A stretch of DNA of 64,000 bases from Lepas anatifera (GCA_034440635.1 JAOTON010002103.1:379501-443500); one strand, 5' to 3'; shown: positions 22,507-34,175, numbered from the stretch's first letter. Notes: generated from the sequence alone by a model not told the origin. Made by a program: numbers and translations.

Positions 22507-23346
22507 TTAACACGCGCAGTAGAGGGGTCCTAAAGTGCCCTCCCACCAATCTCTCTGAGGTAGCCGGAGAGCTGTTGGCAGCCGGAACACGCTACTCGGC
22601 TATATTTGAGAGAATTCATGAGCGCGTCCACTGGTGCAAGAGTTTTGAAAATCGGTCGATATTGTTAACTTATAGGCTTTCAAAGTCAGACTTATAGTTT
22701 GGGACCGTCGCAATAGCGCGGTCTGACCAGTTTGTCTGCACTGTAGACCAGGTAATGACATAATAACACCATATAATCGGGATTGTAAGTCAAGTTCACC
22801 CCACATTAAGGTCAAGGTCAAGACCAAAGGTCACAGAGCAATGTAATTGACCCCAGTGTTTCTGACAGATAAAATCATTCAGTACGACGTATGTTATGAT
22901 ATGCTTCATATTTAGGGCTACAAAGTCATTTTTCAAAAAATAATTTTTCAAAGTCAAGCTCTCATTTCCCGCCCAAAGGCTGTTGTACCAGTAATATCGC
23001 ACATTACTGGGAATATGTCACATTGCTACATCACAGGTCAGTGACTTTGAATGACATTGACTTTCAACTTTCAGAGAACATTGTGTGTGACCTTCCCCAT
23101 ATCACCTTAGTCCACTTTTAGTGCATTCTCGTTTTTTCCGCATAATTATGACATTTCCCAATAGAGCTCCCGCACGGACCAGATTTAGGTTAATGAAACT
23201 TGGCTAAAATTTAGATTACTCTTGCTCCTATAAACCCCAAAACGAGCGTTTTTTCTAACTCTCTTCGTTTTTAAGACCTTAAGGAACACTTAAGGATGCC
23301 CTCCAGTGCGCATTGACACCAGACCCCTCTCCACTGCGCGTGTTAA
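22507..23346 (-). mobile_element. TTAA-flanked repeat family B, complete, reversed
   Basis: Reading the minus strand from 23346, TTAACACGCGCAGTGGAGAG, then the AGGTCA palindrome region (23035-23047), the TATGACATTACCTGG segment and CTTTGAAAGCCTATAAGTTA lead to GTTAA at 22507-22510. Landmarks match family B in reverse order. More diverged than the copies near 56 and 62 kb. Confidence 0.75.
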
Positions 23347-23477
23347 AGACAATGCAAGCAGTCATACATTCTGCAAATTCTATCGGTTTAACGACAGATT
23401 CAATTAAATAAAACCTTCATTTTGGTATGATACCAAAATGCACTGATGTTGTTTATTCCGGGCTTAAAACTGCTACC

Positions 23478-23550
23478 AGGGAGGATATGTTGCTCAGTGG
23501 TACAGCACCTTCCCTCTGAGCCACAGGTCCCGGGTTCAAGGCCCGAGGGT
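23478..23550 (+). mobile_element. tRNA-derived SINE head (second type)
   Basis: GGGAGGATATGTTGCTCAGT holds a box-A-like TTGCTCAGTGGTACAGC; 35 bases on, CCGGGTTCAAGGCCCG is an excellent box B with paired T-arm. The anticodon arm does not pair well and unrelated sequence follows, so this is a SINE head and not a tRNA gene. Confidence 0.65.
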
Positions 23551-23875
23551 TATCTGAATAAGTACAGCCTGTTCCACCAAAATTATTCCAACAGGGCGCG
23601 GTTAGCGGCGCCGTATAACCATGAAGTAGATACCTGGAATGCAGAGCTCGTTTTTACCGGGAACGCTTTTGGGGCTTATTAAAAGTAATTGGGTAAATAA
23701 TCAATAACATTAAAACATAGACAGCAGTGTAAGCGACAACAACTAAGAATGCTTTGGACGTGTTTTGTTTCAAGCGCGAGGAAGTAGCTGTCGCTCAGGT
23801 ATTATTTGTTCAATATAAACCTAAATAATGGTATAAGAGACATGCATGAACGAACGTCTACAAAATGAGCGTGAA

Positions 23876-23940
23876 ACGGATTGGAACCCGGAGCACTAGG
23901 ATTAGGACTAGACCAGCACGCTGCCAGCTGCGCTGGGGCG
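23876..23940 (-). mobile_element. tRNA-like SINE head, minus strand
   Basis: The minus strand reads CGCAGCTGGCAGCGTGCTGG (box-A-like), then CTCCGGGTTCCAATCC (box B) about 40 bases later. A second, weaker tRNA-like box (CTCAGTAGCACAGTGG) lies upstream on the same strand near 24012-24045, suggesting a composite or two adjacent SINEs. Confidence 0.55.
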
Positions 23941-23949
23941 CAACCAGAT

Positions 23950-25732
23950 AACCGTGAGGAAGATGAAAAGTGCGCGCGTCCTGACCCAGTCCCGGAACCT
24001 ATCCACCATGAGACGAGGGCTTAACCCACTGTGCTACTGAGGAGATACCCGGGGCGCATTTAAAAAATGGTATAATGAAGGGTAAGCTGCGGTTTGACAT
24101 ACCAATGTTTTGTGCGATTTCCTCGAAGTTTATAGATGCTTAGAATAAGTAAAATAAGTAATGCATTTTTAAGGAGGTAGCATGAATTGGGCTTTCCGAA
24201 ATGCATGGTCATTTTCCTGTGCAAGCCATGGCTTATGAGTTAGGACGCATCAAAGTCATCTGCCACTACTTCCGTCATATACTTTACAGTAGTCCTTACC
24301 GAGCTTTACTTACCGAATTATTTTTTCTTGTTCAGGATTGGCACCCAAAAGTGGGGAGGGTTTGCATTGAGATCTCTACTCCAGATATCTCTATGAAGCA
24401 GAGGATGAACTTTTCAGCCCAGGCTGAAGGAAGTCAAGTAATCCACAGAGGAGTGATTGAGGAATGAAAAGTCACTGTGATGATAAAATGTCCCACAGCC
24501 TAGTATCCAGATATCCATAAGACACGTTAACTGCATTCCATAAGACGCGTCAACTACCTATGATTTCACATTGAAATTGGATGTATTTATAACACACCTT
24601 GAATCACAAAACTACCCCACAAACAAAAATGATTATGATTTGTGGCGTTTCATTATTTAGACTGCGATTCACCGTAAAAGCAGCAGCTTTTGACTGTCGC
24701 AGGCTGTCACTGCCGTCCACCCCTGCACTGCGGTAGGGTGGCCGGCTAAGGAGGAACGCCACTACTAAATATGCAATTTGCTTCCATTCGAATGCTTTCT
24801 TGCCACATAACCATGACTGTTATTTCCAGGTAAGTAGTACGAGTCAAAATTTTAAAGGCGTGAACGGGGGGGAGTGGCAGCCCATGTAGCGTGATTGCGG
24901 TGGGGGAAAACGCTGAAATTGAATAATATATATGTCATTGAGAAGAACTTCAATGGCCTTCCTGCTCGAATCCTGGATGCAAAATTAGCTAATACATTGG
25001 GATTACATATATTCGAGCACAGCCAGAATCGTCAGAATCAAAATCAGAATCATAATAATACAATACGTAAAATCACAAATGGTTGCTCATAGTGTAGCAA
25101 GGTAGATTTCTATCAAATACCTTGTATCTGGCCTCTGCATCCAAATGATACAACTAGGTTCACTTATCTATCCTGGTTAATCATGGTTGTTACTTCGTTA
25201 GGGAGAGCTTTCTTTCTTTATACTTCCGTGGGAGCTATTCTTTTATCTAACCAGCCAGATATGTTCGGATTTTGCATATATATTTCCTGCGCATTTAATA
25301 GTTTTAATCTTCAGGGTCTGTCGCTGTCTGGTTGGCCTGGCCTGGCTCATTGGGCGTCTTCAACGTCAAGTAAGTCCTACACTGGGCGAGAAGTTCCGAC
25401 TTTCTTCCATTGACACTCACCTTAAATCATTTTACCATGTTGTATCCACATAAATTCAGTACTTACCTAGCTTACTGTTACACTTCTCACAAATCCCGAA
25501 ATTACACATCTGGGTGGGATGAGGATTTTGTATTTATATGGAGGCTGCCCCATCACTCAGAATTTCTATTATTTTCATGTTACATACTGCAACTTGGCTT
25601 CCTTGTTTAAAAAGGCTTAGATGACTTAGAAATAGCCATGATAGTAGAAACGTTTTTATTAACACGGCCGTAGTTGAAGGTTTTCAAATTTGCAGAGTGG
25701 TTGAAAAACCAAATGGTTTTCGAAAATGTGCG
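23950..25732. other. no recognisable gene
   Basis: About 1.8 kb of ordinary AT-rich DNA. Short ORFs carry no domain. No tandem array and no TTAA-family element is visible. Confidence 0.35.
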
Positions 25733-25884
25733 CCCTGCCCAGGCCGCTGTCTGTTGCTGCAGATGGAGCTATCGGCAGACATAGCTATCGCCCTGCCCAG
25801 GCCGCTGTCTGTTGCCACAGACGGAGCTACTGCCCTGCCCAGGCCGCTGTCTGCTGTTGCAGACGGAGCTATCGCCCTGCCGAG
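25733..25884. repeat. 42-bp minisatellite, left part (about 3.6 units)
   Basis: The unit is CCCTGCCCAGGCCGCTGTCT followed by GTTGCCACAGACGGAGCTAT and CG. It contains a hairpin (GTCTG...CAGAC). The array continues in the same orientation at 29210, after the foldback element. The last eight bases, CTGCCGAG (25877-25884), form the left target duplication. Confidence 0.92.
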
Positions 25885-26184
25885 TAGGGTGTAGTGAACC
25901 TGAAAAATTGTTTCAGATCAAAACTGTACCCTGTTTTTCTTGTTTCAGACCTTTTTGAACATGGCTATCCCCATTTTATGTAGATAAAATTGGGGTTAAG
26001 GTCTTGCTTTTTTAATTCAAAATAGGCATGCAAGAGTGCTGAAAGTGGGCATGCAAATGCGTCATTTAGGTGATGTTACACGAGCATATCTCAGAGACAT
26101 GGGTTATTTTTGATGCTCCAACACCTACCGGGGCTGAACATTGGAGTTACCAAGTAGAAAATGAAAAAAATTATCATTTCAGGG

Positions 26185-26331
26185 CAGTGGTGGATACATG
26201 TGGGCGGGCTAGGGGGCTGAAGTCCTCCACCCGAAATGACGAAATGCCTTAAGTTAATGGAAGAAGCCGGAGGCTGTTCCGAGGTAATAACAGTAGCCCT
26301 CCCCCGAAATAAGGTTCTGGATCCGCCACTG
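26185..26331. mobile_element. short MITE inside the left foldback arm
   Basis: It starts CAGTGGTGGATACATGTGGG and ends GGTTCTGGATCCGCCACTG, an imperfect inverted pair. The same 147-bp insert is at the mirror position in the right arm (28759-28906). Confidence 0.7.
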
Positions 26332-26849
26332 ATTTGGGGTAATTCTGGTCAGTTCTTTCTTTATCCTAATAATCATTTTATTCCTGTATTTCTTGGCGCC
26401 CTCTGCCTTTTCAAATGACATGTTTCGTGTCTGCACTACATATTTCATATCACACTACATACGAAAGGTATATTTGGATAGGCTTTCAGTATAAATGACA
26501 TTTAGGACTTTCAGATAATGCTGATCTTTCATTTAAAATCATGGGGAACGCTTCAGATTTTCTTTGCCCCAGAGGGGCAGTTTTTACTTCAACAGCGTTG
26601 TTCCCATATCATTAGCTAACGTTAATGGGAATCATCTTATAGATTTTTAACTCAATGAAGGGAACGCTGTTTTTACTCACATGAGTCTTGAGCACAAATG
26701 GCTGCTGCAAGAGCAAGCAAGCATTTGTCAATAGAAGTAATTGGCACGGCGGAGGATCTACCGCAAGCTGACCTTCCTACTAGCAGGGTGTCCTCAGCCA
26801 GACTCTTAAAATACGGGATTTAAACATGAAAAGCACAGCACCTGAACTA

Positions 26850-27470
26850 TCATGGGAAGTTGCACACATCATTGGACGAATGGTGAAGGATATTTGACTG
26901 ACGGTAAGCGAGTGCATGGAACCAACCATTGTGAAAGATCTAGGCGTCGCAAAGAGGGCGGTGGGGCGTCGTCAATAGCTGGAGGACTCCTGTGGCGGGG
27001 AAAGTTAAGGGAATTTAAAAAAGGCAGTACGGCCAGAACAGACAAACCAAAGCAGAGTTGGAAGTTAGTCTGGACAGGCTGTCCGACATAGCTTTATATG
27101 TAATTGCCCGATTCTTTAATGTGCTGACTGTGTTTTCTCATCGAGCTGCAAGCAAGCAACGCTACCTGTAGCTGCCCAAGAGAAAGGAAAATCCCAGTGA
27201 TGGAGTTGGGGCTCATCCAGGAAAAGAGAACGAAAAAGGAAGAGCGTGAAAAGCTCCAGATTGGGAGAAAAAAACTAAACAACTTCAGCCAGATTCGAAA
27301 AGAGGATGCCACGACAAGCAAAGGAGAAGAGCAATACGCAGTCGAGCGCTAATGCCCAGAGGAAAAGCAAGCAGAACGCAGCAAAATGGAAACGCAAGGG
27401 GAGTGCAACTCTGCGAGTGAATATGATGTCTCTGAAGATTCAGATCGTCCATACATATCCTCTCAGGTCA
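26850..27470 (+). pseudogene. relic ORF, left foldback arm
   Basis: Broken frames encode traces such as SWEVAHIIGRMV, IVKDLGVAKR and SEYDVSEDSDRPY. These correspond to the relic on the opposite strand of the other arm. Several stops and frameshifts interrupt the text. I cannot name the family with confidence. A piece in the other arm (YPRERKIPVMELRFIRD) resembles an ORF I associate with arthropod transposon-derived proteins, but this is from memory and uncertain. Confidence 0.5.
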
Positions 27471-27585
27471 CCTCAGCTTTGCTCACCTCCGAATCGGAAA
27501 GGAAGGGGAAAAGGTCAAAACAGGGTGGACTTCTCACTCACTGTGAGGACTGCCATGCGCCATGGAGTATCCCAAAGAGCGCTGG

Positions 27586-28234
27586 TCAGCATACTCTCTC
27601 ATATATGGGGATAAATGGGCGATCTGAAACTTCAGAGACATCATATTCCCTCGCGGAGTTACACTCTCTTTGCACTTTCATTCTGCTGCGTTCTGTTTGC
27701 TTTTCCTCTCGGGCTCTAGTGCTTACCTTCGTATTGCTCTTCTCGTCTGCTTGTCGTTGCATCCTCTTTTCTAATCTGGCTGAAGTTGCTTTGTCTTTTC
27801 CTCCAACCTGGAGCTTTCCACGTTCTCCCTTTTTTGTTCGCCGGTCCCGAATGAATCGCAACTCCATCACCGGGATTTTCCTTTCTCTTGGGTAGCTGTA
27901 GGTAACGTCGCTTGCTTGCAGCTCGATGAGAAAACAGCACATTAAAGAATCGGGCAGTGACGTATAGATATATGTCGGACAGCTTGTCCAGACTAGCTTT
28001 CAACTTTGCCTTGGATTATTTATTCTGGCCATTCTGCCTTTAAGTTTCCTTAACTTTCGCGCCATAGGTGACCTCCTCAAGCTGTTGGCAAAGCCGCATC
28101 ACCCTGTTTGCGACTCCGAGATCTTTCACGATGGCTGGTTTCATGCACTCGCTTATCGTCAGCCAAACTTCCATCACCATTCGTCCAATGATGTGCGCGA
28201 CTTCCCATGCAAATGCAGCTCCTGTGCTTTGCAT
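27586..28234 (-). pseudogene. relic ORF, right foldback arm
   Basis: Starting near 28234, the reading AFAWEVAHIIGRMVMEVWLT continues with ECMKPAIVKDLGVANRVMR, then shifts frame to LPDSLMCCFLIELQASDVTY and YPRERKIPVMELRFIRDRRT, and ends with a Lys/Glu/Arg-rich region to 27586. It is better preserved than the left-arm copy (the last part is open for 118 codons). The function is unknown; a transposon-encoded protein is the simplest guess from its position. Confidence 0.5.
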
Positions 28235-28758
28235 GTTTAAATCCCGTATTAACAGAGATTGTCTGAGGACGCCCCTGTTAGTGGGATGGTAGCTTGCGGT
28301 TTAATCCTCCACCTTTCCAATTACTTCTATTAACGAAAAATGCTTGCATGCTCTTACAGTAGTCGCCATTTGTGGTCAAGACTCATGTGAGCAAACACAA
28401 CGTCCCTTTTCATTTGAAGGGAACAACGACGTGTTTTCAGTTAAACATCTGTAAGAGGATTCATATCAACGTTAGCTATTGATATGGGAACAACGCTGTG
28501 CAAGGAAAAACTTCTCTGGGGGCAAAGAAAATCTGAAGCGTTCCCCATGATTTTGAATGAAAGATCAGCATTATCTGAAAGTCCAAAATGTCATTTAACT
28601 CTGAAAGCCTATCCAAATATACCTTTCGTATGTAGTGTGACATGAAATATGTAATGCAGACACGAAGCGTCTCATTTGAAAAGGCAGAGGGAGCCAAGAA
28701 ATACAGGAATAAAATGATTATTAGGATAAAGAAAGAACTGACCAGAATTACCCCAAAT

Positions 28759-28906
28759 CTGTGGCGGATCCCGAACCTTATTTCGGGGAGGGCTACTGTT
28801 ATTACCTCGAAACAGCCTCCGGCTTTTTCCATTAAATAAGGGCATTTCGTCATTTCGGGTGGGGGGGGGCTTCAACCCCTAGCCCGCCCACTTGTATCCG
28901 CCACTG
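28759..28906. mobile_element. short MITE inside the right foldback arm
   Basis: Mirror copy of 26185-26331: CTGTGGCGGATCCCGAACC at one end and TTGTATCCGCCACTG at the other. The sequences just outside (CCCCAAAT and CCCTGAAA) are the complements of those outside the left copy, so both derive from one insertion. Confidence 0.7.
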
Positions 28907-29209
28907 CCCTGAAATGATAATTTTTTCATCTTCTACTTGGTAACTCTAATGTTCAGCCCCGGTAGGTGTTGGAGCATCGAAAATAACTAACGTCTCTGAG
29001 ATATGCTTGTGTAACATCACCTAAATGAAGCATCTGCATGCCAACTTTCAGCACCCTTGCATGCCTATTTTGAATTAAAAAAGCAAGACCTTAACCCCAA
29101 TTTTATCTACATAAAATAGGCATAGCTATGTTCAAAAAGGTCTGAAACAACAAAAAAAAACAGCGTACAATTTTGATCTGAAACAATTTTTCAGATTCAC
29201 TACACCCTA

Positions 29210-29853
29210 CTGCCCAGGCCGCTGTCTGTTGCTGCAGATGGAGCTATCGGCAGACAAAGCTATCGCCCTGCCCAGGCCGCTGTCTGTTGCCACAGACGGA
29301 GCTATCGCCCTGCCCAGGCCACTGTCTGCTGCCACAGACGGAGCTATCGCCCTGCTCAGGCCACTGTCTGATGCCACAGACGGAGCTACCGCCCTGCCCA
29401 GGCCACTGTCTGTGGCCACAGACGGAGCTATCGCCCTGCCCAGGCCGATGTCTGTTGCCACAGACGGAGCTATCGCCCTGCTCAGGCCGATGTCTGCTGC
29501 CACAGACGGAGCTATCGCCCTGCTCAGGCCGATGTCTGTTGCCACAGACGGAGCTATCGCCCTGCCCAGGCAGCTGTCTGTTGCCACAGACGGAGCTATC
29601 GCCCTGCCCAGGCCACTGTCTGCTGCCACAGACGGAGCTATCGCCCTGCTCAGGCCGATGTCTGTTGCCACAGACGGAGCTATCGCCCTGCTCAGGCCGA
29701 TGTCTGTTGCCACAGACGGAGCTATCGCCCTGCCCAGGCAGCTGTCTGTTGCCAAAGACGGAGCTATCGCCCTGCCCAGGCCACTGTCTGATACCACAGA
29801 TGGAGCTACCGCCCTGCCCAGGCCGCTGTCTGTTGTTGCAGACGGAGCTATCG
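29210..29853. repeat. 42-bp minisatellite, right part (about 15 units)
   Basis: Continues the unit of 25733-25884 in the same orientation. GCCGCTG, GCCACTG, GCCGATG and GCAGCTG alternatives occur in a patterned order; a block of several units seems to have been duplicated around 29440-29750. Stop-free peptides (PSVATDSGLGRAIA) arise because 42 is divisible by three. Confidence 0.93.
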
Positions 29854-29921
29854 CTTCAGTTAATATTTCGTGGAAGTGTAAGAAATGAGCTTAACATTAG
29901 TAGCAGATTTTGCCCGTCCTA

Positions 29922-30064
29922 CCATGACCGCCCCCTTCCCATTGTCCCTGCAATGACAGCCCCTTCCCATTGTCCCTGCAATGACCGTCCCATTCCCCTC
30001 GTTTGGCCAATGTATGGCTCCGTCCCATTTCCATCATTTTGCCAATGTATGGCTCCGTCACTGC
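29922..30064. repeat. two small tandem repeats
   Basis: CCCTTCCCATTGTCCCTGCA followed by ATGACCG repeats about 2.5 times (29930-29990), then TTTGCCAATGTATGGCTCCG repeats twice (30002-30060). Confidence 0.7.
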
Positions 30065-30921
30065 CTCTGGTGCTTTATCGTGGTGAACGCTGGGTGAGCA
30101 CAGTTCGTATTTAGTGTTCGAACAGGTTTTAAATGCTGTTGCATCAGTAACATTCCATGATCTTTCGACAACCTGATTACACTCTCCTGCCTAGAAGATT
30201 TACCAAACGTTGTCTCCAGAGTCATCGGCCTCCCTGAAGGTGCCTCCGATATTTTTAGCTCTGCATGACAAGAATTTTGGAGATTACGGTCCCGGCGAGT
30301 TCACGTCTTTTTGAAGTGAAATATTTGATCACAGTTTTCTAATAAGACATGAGGCTAATGTCAAGCAATACGCATCATTCGGGTGAGGGAACTCCGAATA
30401 AAACATCCATTGATGAATATAACATGTCACTCTTCCCCATGGCCCGATGTACTTACCTACCACCTCCCCACGAAGACGTCTTTGAACACACATGTCATAC
30501 ATTCGGAACTTACCTTGGCAACAGATCGGAGTCCAATGGTCACTGAGAGCCGGACCTGGCTGAGGGCCCTGCTGCCACGAATCACTCGATCGCTCCACTG
30601 GTCGCAGTCAAAACTCACTGGCCTGGTCTCCTCTCAGCCGACCTCCGCGTCACTACAATAACTTCTGCCCACCGTGCTACCTCGCCAATCGCTGTGGCAC
30701 ACCCCAGCGCTCGCTCCGCCAGTCAGTCAGCCGGGCCACCTCTGCTGCCGTGCACCTGCTCCCACACATTCAGCACCCGCTGCCGGCAGCTCCAGCCGTG
30801 GACTGACGTCGCCGGGCCGTCGCGGGCGGCGCAGCGCTCGGAGCCAGGCGCCGCCACCCTCGGAGAAGCTGCAGCCGCTGCTGTAGCCGGCGGCGGCGGA
30901 GAGGCGGCTCGGCGGCTCGGC
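30065..30921. other. spacer, CpG-rich end
   Basis: The first half is AT-rich and featureless. 30550-30921 is very GC-rich (GCCGCCACCCTCGG, GGCGGCGGCGGAGAGGCGG) and merges into the next array, whose unit core GAGAGGCGAGCCCC is already visible at 30921. Short frames have no domain. Confidence 0.35.
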
Positions 30922-31530
30922 CGGAGAGGCGAGCCCCGAGTAGGGGACTCACAGAGAGGCGAGCCCCCGTGAAGGGGCCTCTCAGAGAGGCGAGCCCCCG
31001 TGTAGGGGACTCACAGAGAGGCGAGCCCCCGTGTAGGGGACTCACAGAGAGGCGAGCCCCCGTGTAGGGGACTCACAGAGAGGCGAGCCCCCGTGTAGGG
31101 GACTCACAGAGAGGCGAGCCCCCGTGTAGGGGACTCACAGAGGGGCGAGCCCCCGTATAGGAGACTCACAGAGGGGCGAGCCCCCCGTGTAGGGGACTCA
31201 CAGAGAGGCGAGCCCCCATGTAGGGGACTCACAGAGAGGCGAGCCCCCGTGTAGGGGACTCACAGAGAGGCGAGCCCCCGTGTAGGGGACTCACAGAGAT
31301 GCGAGCCCCGTGTAGGGGATTCACAGAGAGGCGAGCCCCCGTGTAGGGGACTCGCAGAGAGATGAGCCCCCATGTAGGGGACTCACAGAGAGGCGAATCC
31401 CCGTGTAGGGGACTCACAGAGAGGCGAGCCCCCATGTAGGACACTCGCAGAGAGGCGAGCCCCCGTGTAGGGGACTCGAAGAGAGATGATTCCCCGAGTA
31501 GGGGACTCGCAGACAGGTGAGCCCCCGAGT
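30922..31530. repeat. 31-bp minisatellite, about 19 units
   Basis: The unit is GAGAGGCGAGCCCCCGTGTA followed by GGGGACTCACA. Units near the right end (31360-31530) are more diverged (GATGATTCCCCGAGT). Traces of a related word, GGTGAGCCC, occur at 33640-33730. Confidence 0.92.
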
Positions 31531-31713
31531 AGGAAACCAGTCGCTCCGACAGTGCGGTGGTTCCTGCCTCCTCCGGAGAGGTGAACGTATACTTCCCTGT
31601 GAGTTTTTTTCGTGTTTTGTTTTGGTCCGAATTTGCTTTCTTCTCGGATTTTGAAGATTAGAAAGATAAAAAACTTCCTCGCCCAAATGACCCTTTTTTG
31701 GATCATACGAATT

Positions 31714-31770
31714 CAATGTATTCGTTGCTTTATGTGAGTCTGGGACTCACATAAAGCAACGAATACATTG
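31714..31770. repeat. perfect 27-bp inverted repeat, 3-nt loop
   Basis: CAATGTATTCGTTGCTTTAT plus GTGAGTC (31714-31740) is followed by TGG and then its exact complement (31744-31770). No mismatch. No T-run or gene is next to it. Possible origins are a snapback DNA repair product, a collapsed foldback element or a small-RNA hairpin. Confidence 0.95.
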
Positions 31771-32049
31771 CATTCGTACTCACTGAGTCCCATTTGAGTT
31801 TTCATTCCATGTTTGTAACACCTGTGTTGCTTCTAGGGCAGGCAACAGGATATGCAACCAGGGGTACTTCAATGGGCAAGTAGGGTGTCAGACAGGATCA
31901 CGTACTAGCAGCATGACGTGATTTAACAAATAACTCGACTGAAAGTATTTGGAAAAATATTCCCGTATTCATGTGTATATTTTCAGAAATACTGTTACAT
32001 AAATTTTCACTTCATGTCCTTTCTAAATCTGGAAAAGCGATTGTGGCAC

Positions 32050-32937
32050 CTTGTTTCACCGGCGACGCGCTGGGAGGGGGGATAAAATTAGCCCCTCCTC
32101 TTTTTCCCTAGATAGTACCTTAGACCTGATCGATTTCACGCATCTGAACTTTTTTTAGATCAGGTCATATCAGATCAAAGACCTATGCCAGGTCAAGTGA
32201 CCCGACCTCAAAATCCAAAATCACGAGTTTGAAGCGGCGCCTATGCAGTATCTGCCCACCGATCAGTTTCAAATTTCCGCAATATGATAAGGTCATTAGA
32301 GCCTACATATCAACTATCTCGGAATCTGTATATTCGTGACCTAAGATGGGGCCAATTTTGTGGTCACCTCGTCATAGATAAATGCTGAAAATAGAAGGGG
32401 CTCGTTTTCAGTAAATACTGGATATACGTACTTAACAATTCTCAAACCGTGTATTCTTACCACAATATTGACCATAAAGTTGAGCTTTTGACTATCTGAC
32501 CTCTCAAAGGTCATGTGAAGTCGCAGTATCATAAAGTTAGTACTTTTTTCAATAACTTCGCACTGAATTGAGATGAAGCTTTCATTTTGTTTGCATTCTG
32601 CTTATCTTGTCATGGGGACTTGATTTATATGCATAATGGCCATATCAGCTCGTCATGTAACCCTGACCTAGCTCAATGCCAGGTCATTTTCACCATTGGA
32701 TATAGCAAGGTCATACTGTACATCATTTGATTGCATTCCTTGACCTTTGCTGACCTCAATATTGACCTGACATAAAAATAGTTCTTTAATTTCTCGTCGT
32801 CTAGTCAAGAGCTTTCAAACACCGTGCATAATTTTTCTTTAGCTTTTCTGAGAAATGAGATACGGGGGAGGGGGCAAAATACGGCCCCTCAGCGGGGCGC
32901 GTCATGCCAGGGACCCCCGCGGGGCGCATGTTAGCTT
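32050..32937. mobile_element. TTAA-type repeat family E, degenerate ends
   Basis: Left end GGCGACGCGCTGGGAGGGGG; right end CCTCAGCGGGGCGCG, then CCGCGGGGCGCATGTTAGC. The interior has AGGTCA words at 32150-32210, 32500-32515, 32645-32770. The TTAA flanks have decayed to GTTAG on the right. Overall plan resembles families A-D. Confidence 0.55.
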
Positions 32938-33040
32938 TCTTGCTGCGGCCAGCAGACACCCTTGGGATGTGGGCGCCCCCTGAAGGGCCCAGCTATGTCG
33001 CTTCCCACGCTCTCTTCCTCGAGAAATGAGCACCGGCGCC

Positions 33041-33262
33041 ACAATAATAGGATCTGGTGCACCCTGATAGGTTTTCCAGCAAAATGGCACCCCCATGGGA
33101 CCAGGGGACCCCCCCGAAAGTTAATGGCGCCCCCGTTCAGCAGTGTCGTCCGTCCCCTCAGGATGCGAGTATCGGCTCCCCGTTGATAGGATCTGGCGTA
33201 GCCTGATAGGTTTTCGAACAAAATGGTATCCCTTAATTGCCCCCCAAACCACCAGGGTCCCC
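33041..33262. repeat. diverged tandem duplication, about 140 bp
   Basis: ATAATAGGATCTGGTGCACC...GATAGGTTTTCCAGCAAAATGG (33043-33090) recurs as TTGATAGGATCTGGCGTAGC...GATAGGTTTTCGAACAAAATGG (33184-33229), each followed by a C-rich block. Confidence 0.6.
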
Positions 33263-34175
33263 CTTGGCCGAATCCCGAATCCTGGCTGAAGCTTTTTATA
33301 CCTGTACTTGCAGACAGTACCTCATACTTCTTTGTAAATAAAAGGGCAGCCCATCTGCTTGATTCATCTATCGACAATTTTATTTTTGAATGCTTTCTTC
33401 AAAACGAAAGAGTAATGCGATCCTTTGAAGCTTGATACGTGAAATAATGGATTAAGAAACTCGTGGACTCATGGACATGGACTGAAGAACACGTTTTTTT
33501 AGTTTCCTAATTTTATTATTTTGCTACCAAAAATATGTTTTCCGGTTTTCGGCCAAAAAAAATCAGAAAAATGGGAAGTATAGGTGAGCCACCGTGTTGG
33601 AAATTCGCTCAGGCAGTGGGGCGGCGCCCGACTCCACCGGAAAGGTGAGCCCATGTCTTGCTCAGGTGAACCCTTGCGAACAGTGCGTCTAATTGTTGAA
33701 CCTCTCGCATCAGTGTAACGCAAATACATAGGTGAGCAAATAATGTCTGGCGAGCCCTTCCCAGCTGTCAACGTTACGCGTTTTTATCCGACGACCTAAA
33801 GCCGATACTTATCTATTCCAGTGGTAAAATTTTAAAGTCACTCGCCATAGAATTTACCGTTCCCCTCATTTCTTTCAGTTGGATACATTGAAATCAAGAG
33901 ATGGTAAAATGATGAAAAATTTATAATAATTAATCTTCGCCCACTTGGCAGGTGTGAGCCACTTTCGGTGGTTTCGAGGCGGGAGGTAAAAAGACATATA
34001 TGTTACAGGGAAAGTGCGAAATCCGGGATTTCGCGAACTCCTAGGATTTCAATCACTGACGTCAATCCCTGTGATTCGTTTCCGAACTCCCTAGGGATTT
34101 CGCGAACTCACTGAAACTTCAGTGATTTCGCGAACTACCTGAATGCTTTTCAGGGATTTCGCGAAATCCCTAACA

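Larger units (their letters stand above)
25885..29209. mobile_element. 3.3-kb foldback element, hAT-like ends
   Basis: Two long arms, about 25885-27470 and 27590-29209, are inverted copies of each other around a spacer of about 120 bp. The outer ends are TAGGGTGTAGTGAA and its complement TTCACTACACCCTA. The flanks CTGCCGAG (25877-25884) and CTGCCCAG (29210-29217) match at 7 of 8 bases. An 8-bp duplication and a TAGGG-type terminus are typical of hAT elements; that assignment is inference because no hAT transposase is visible. The arms differ by many substitutions and small indels, so the inversion is old. Confidence 0.82.
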
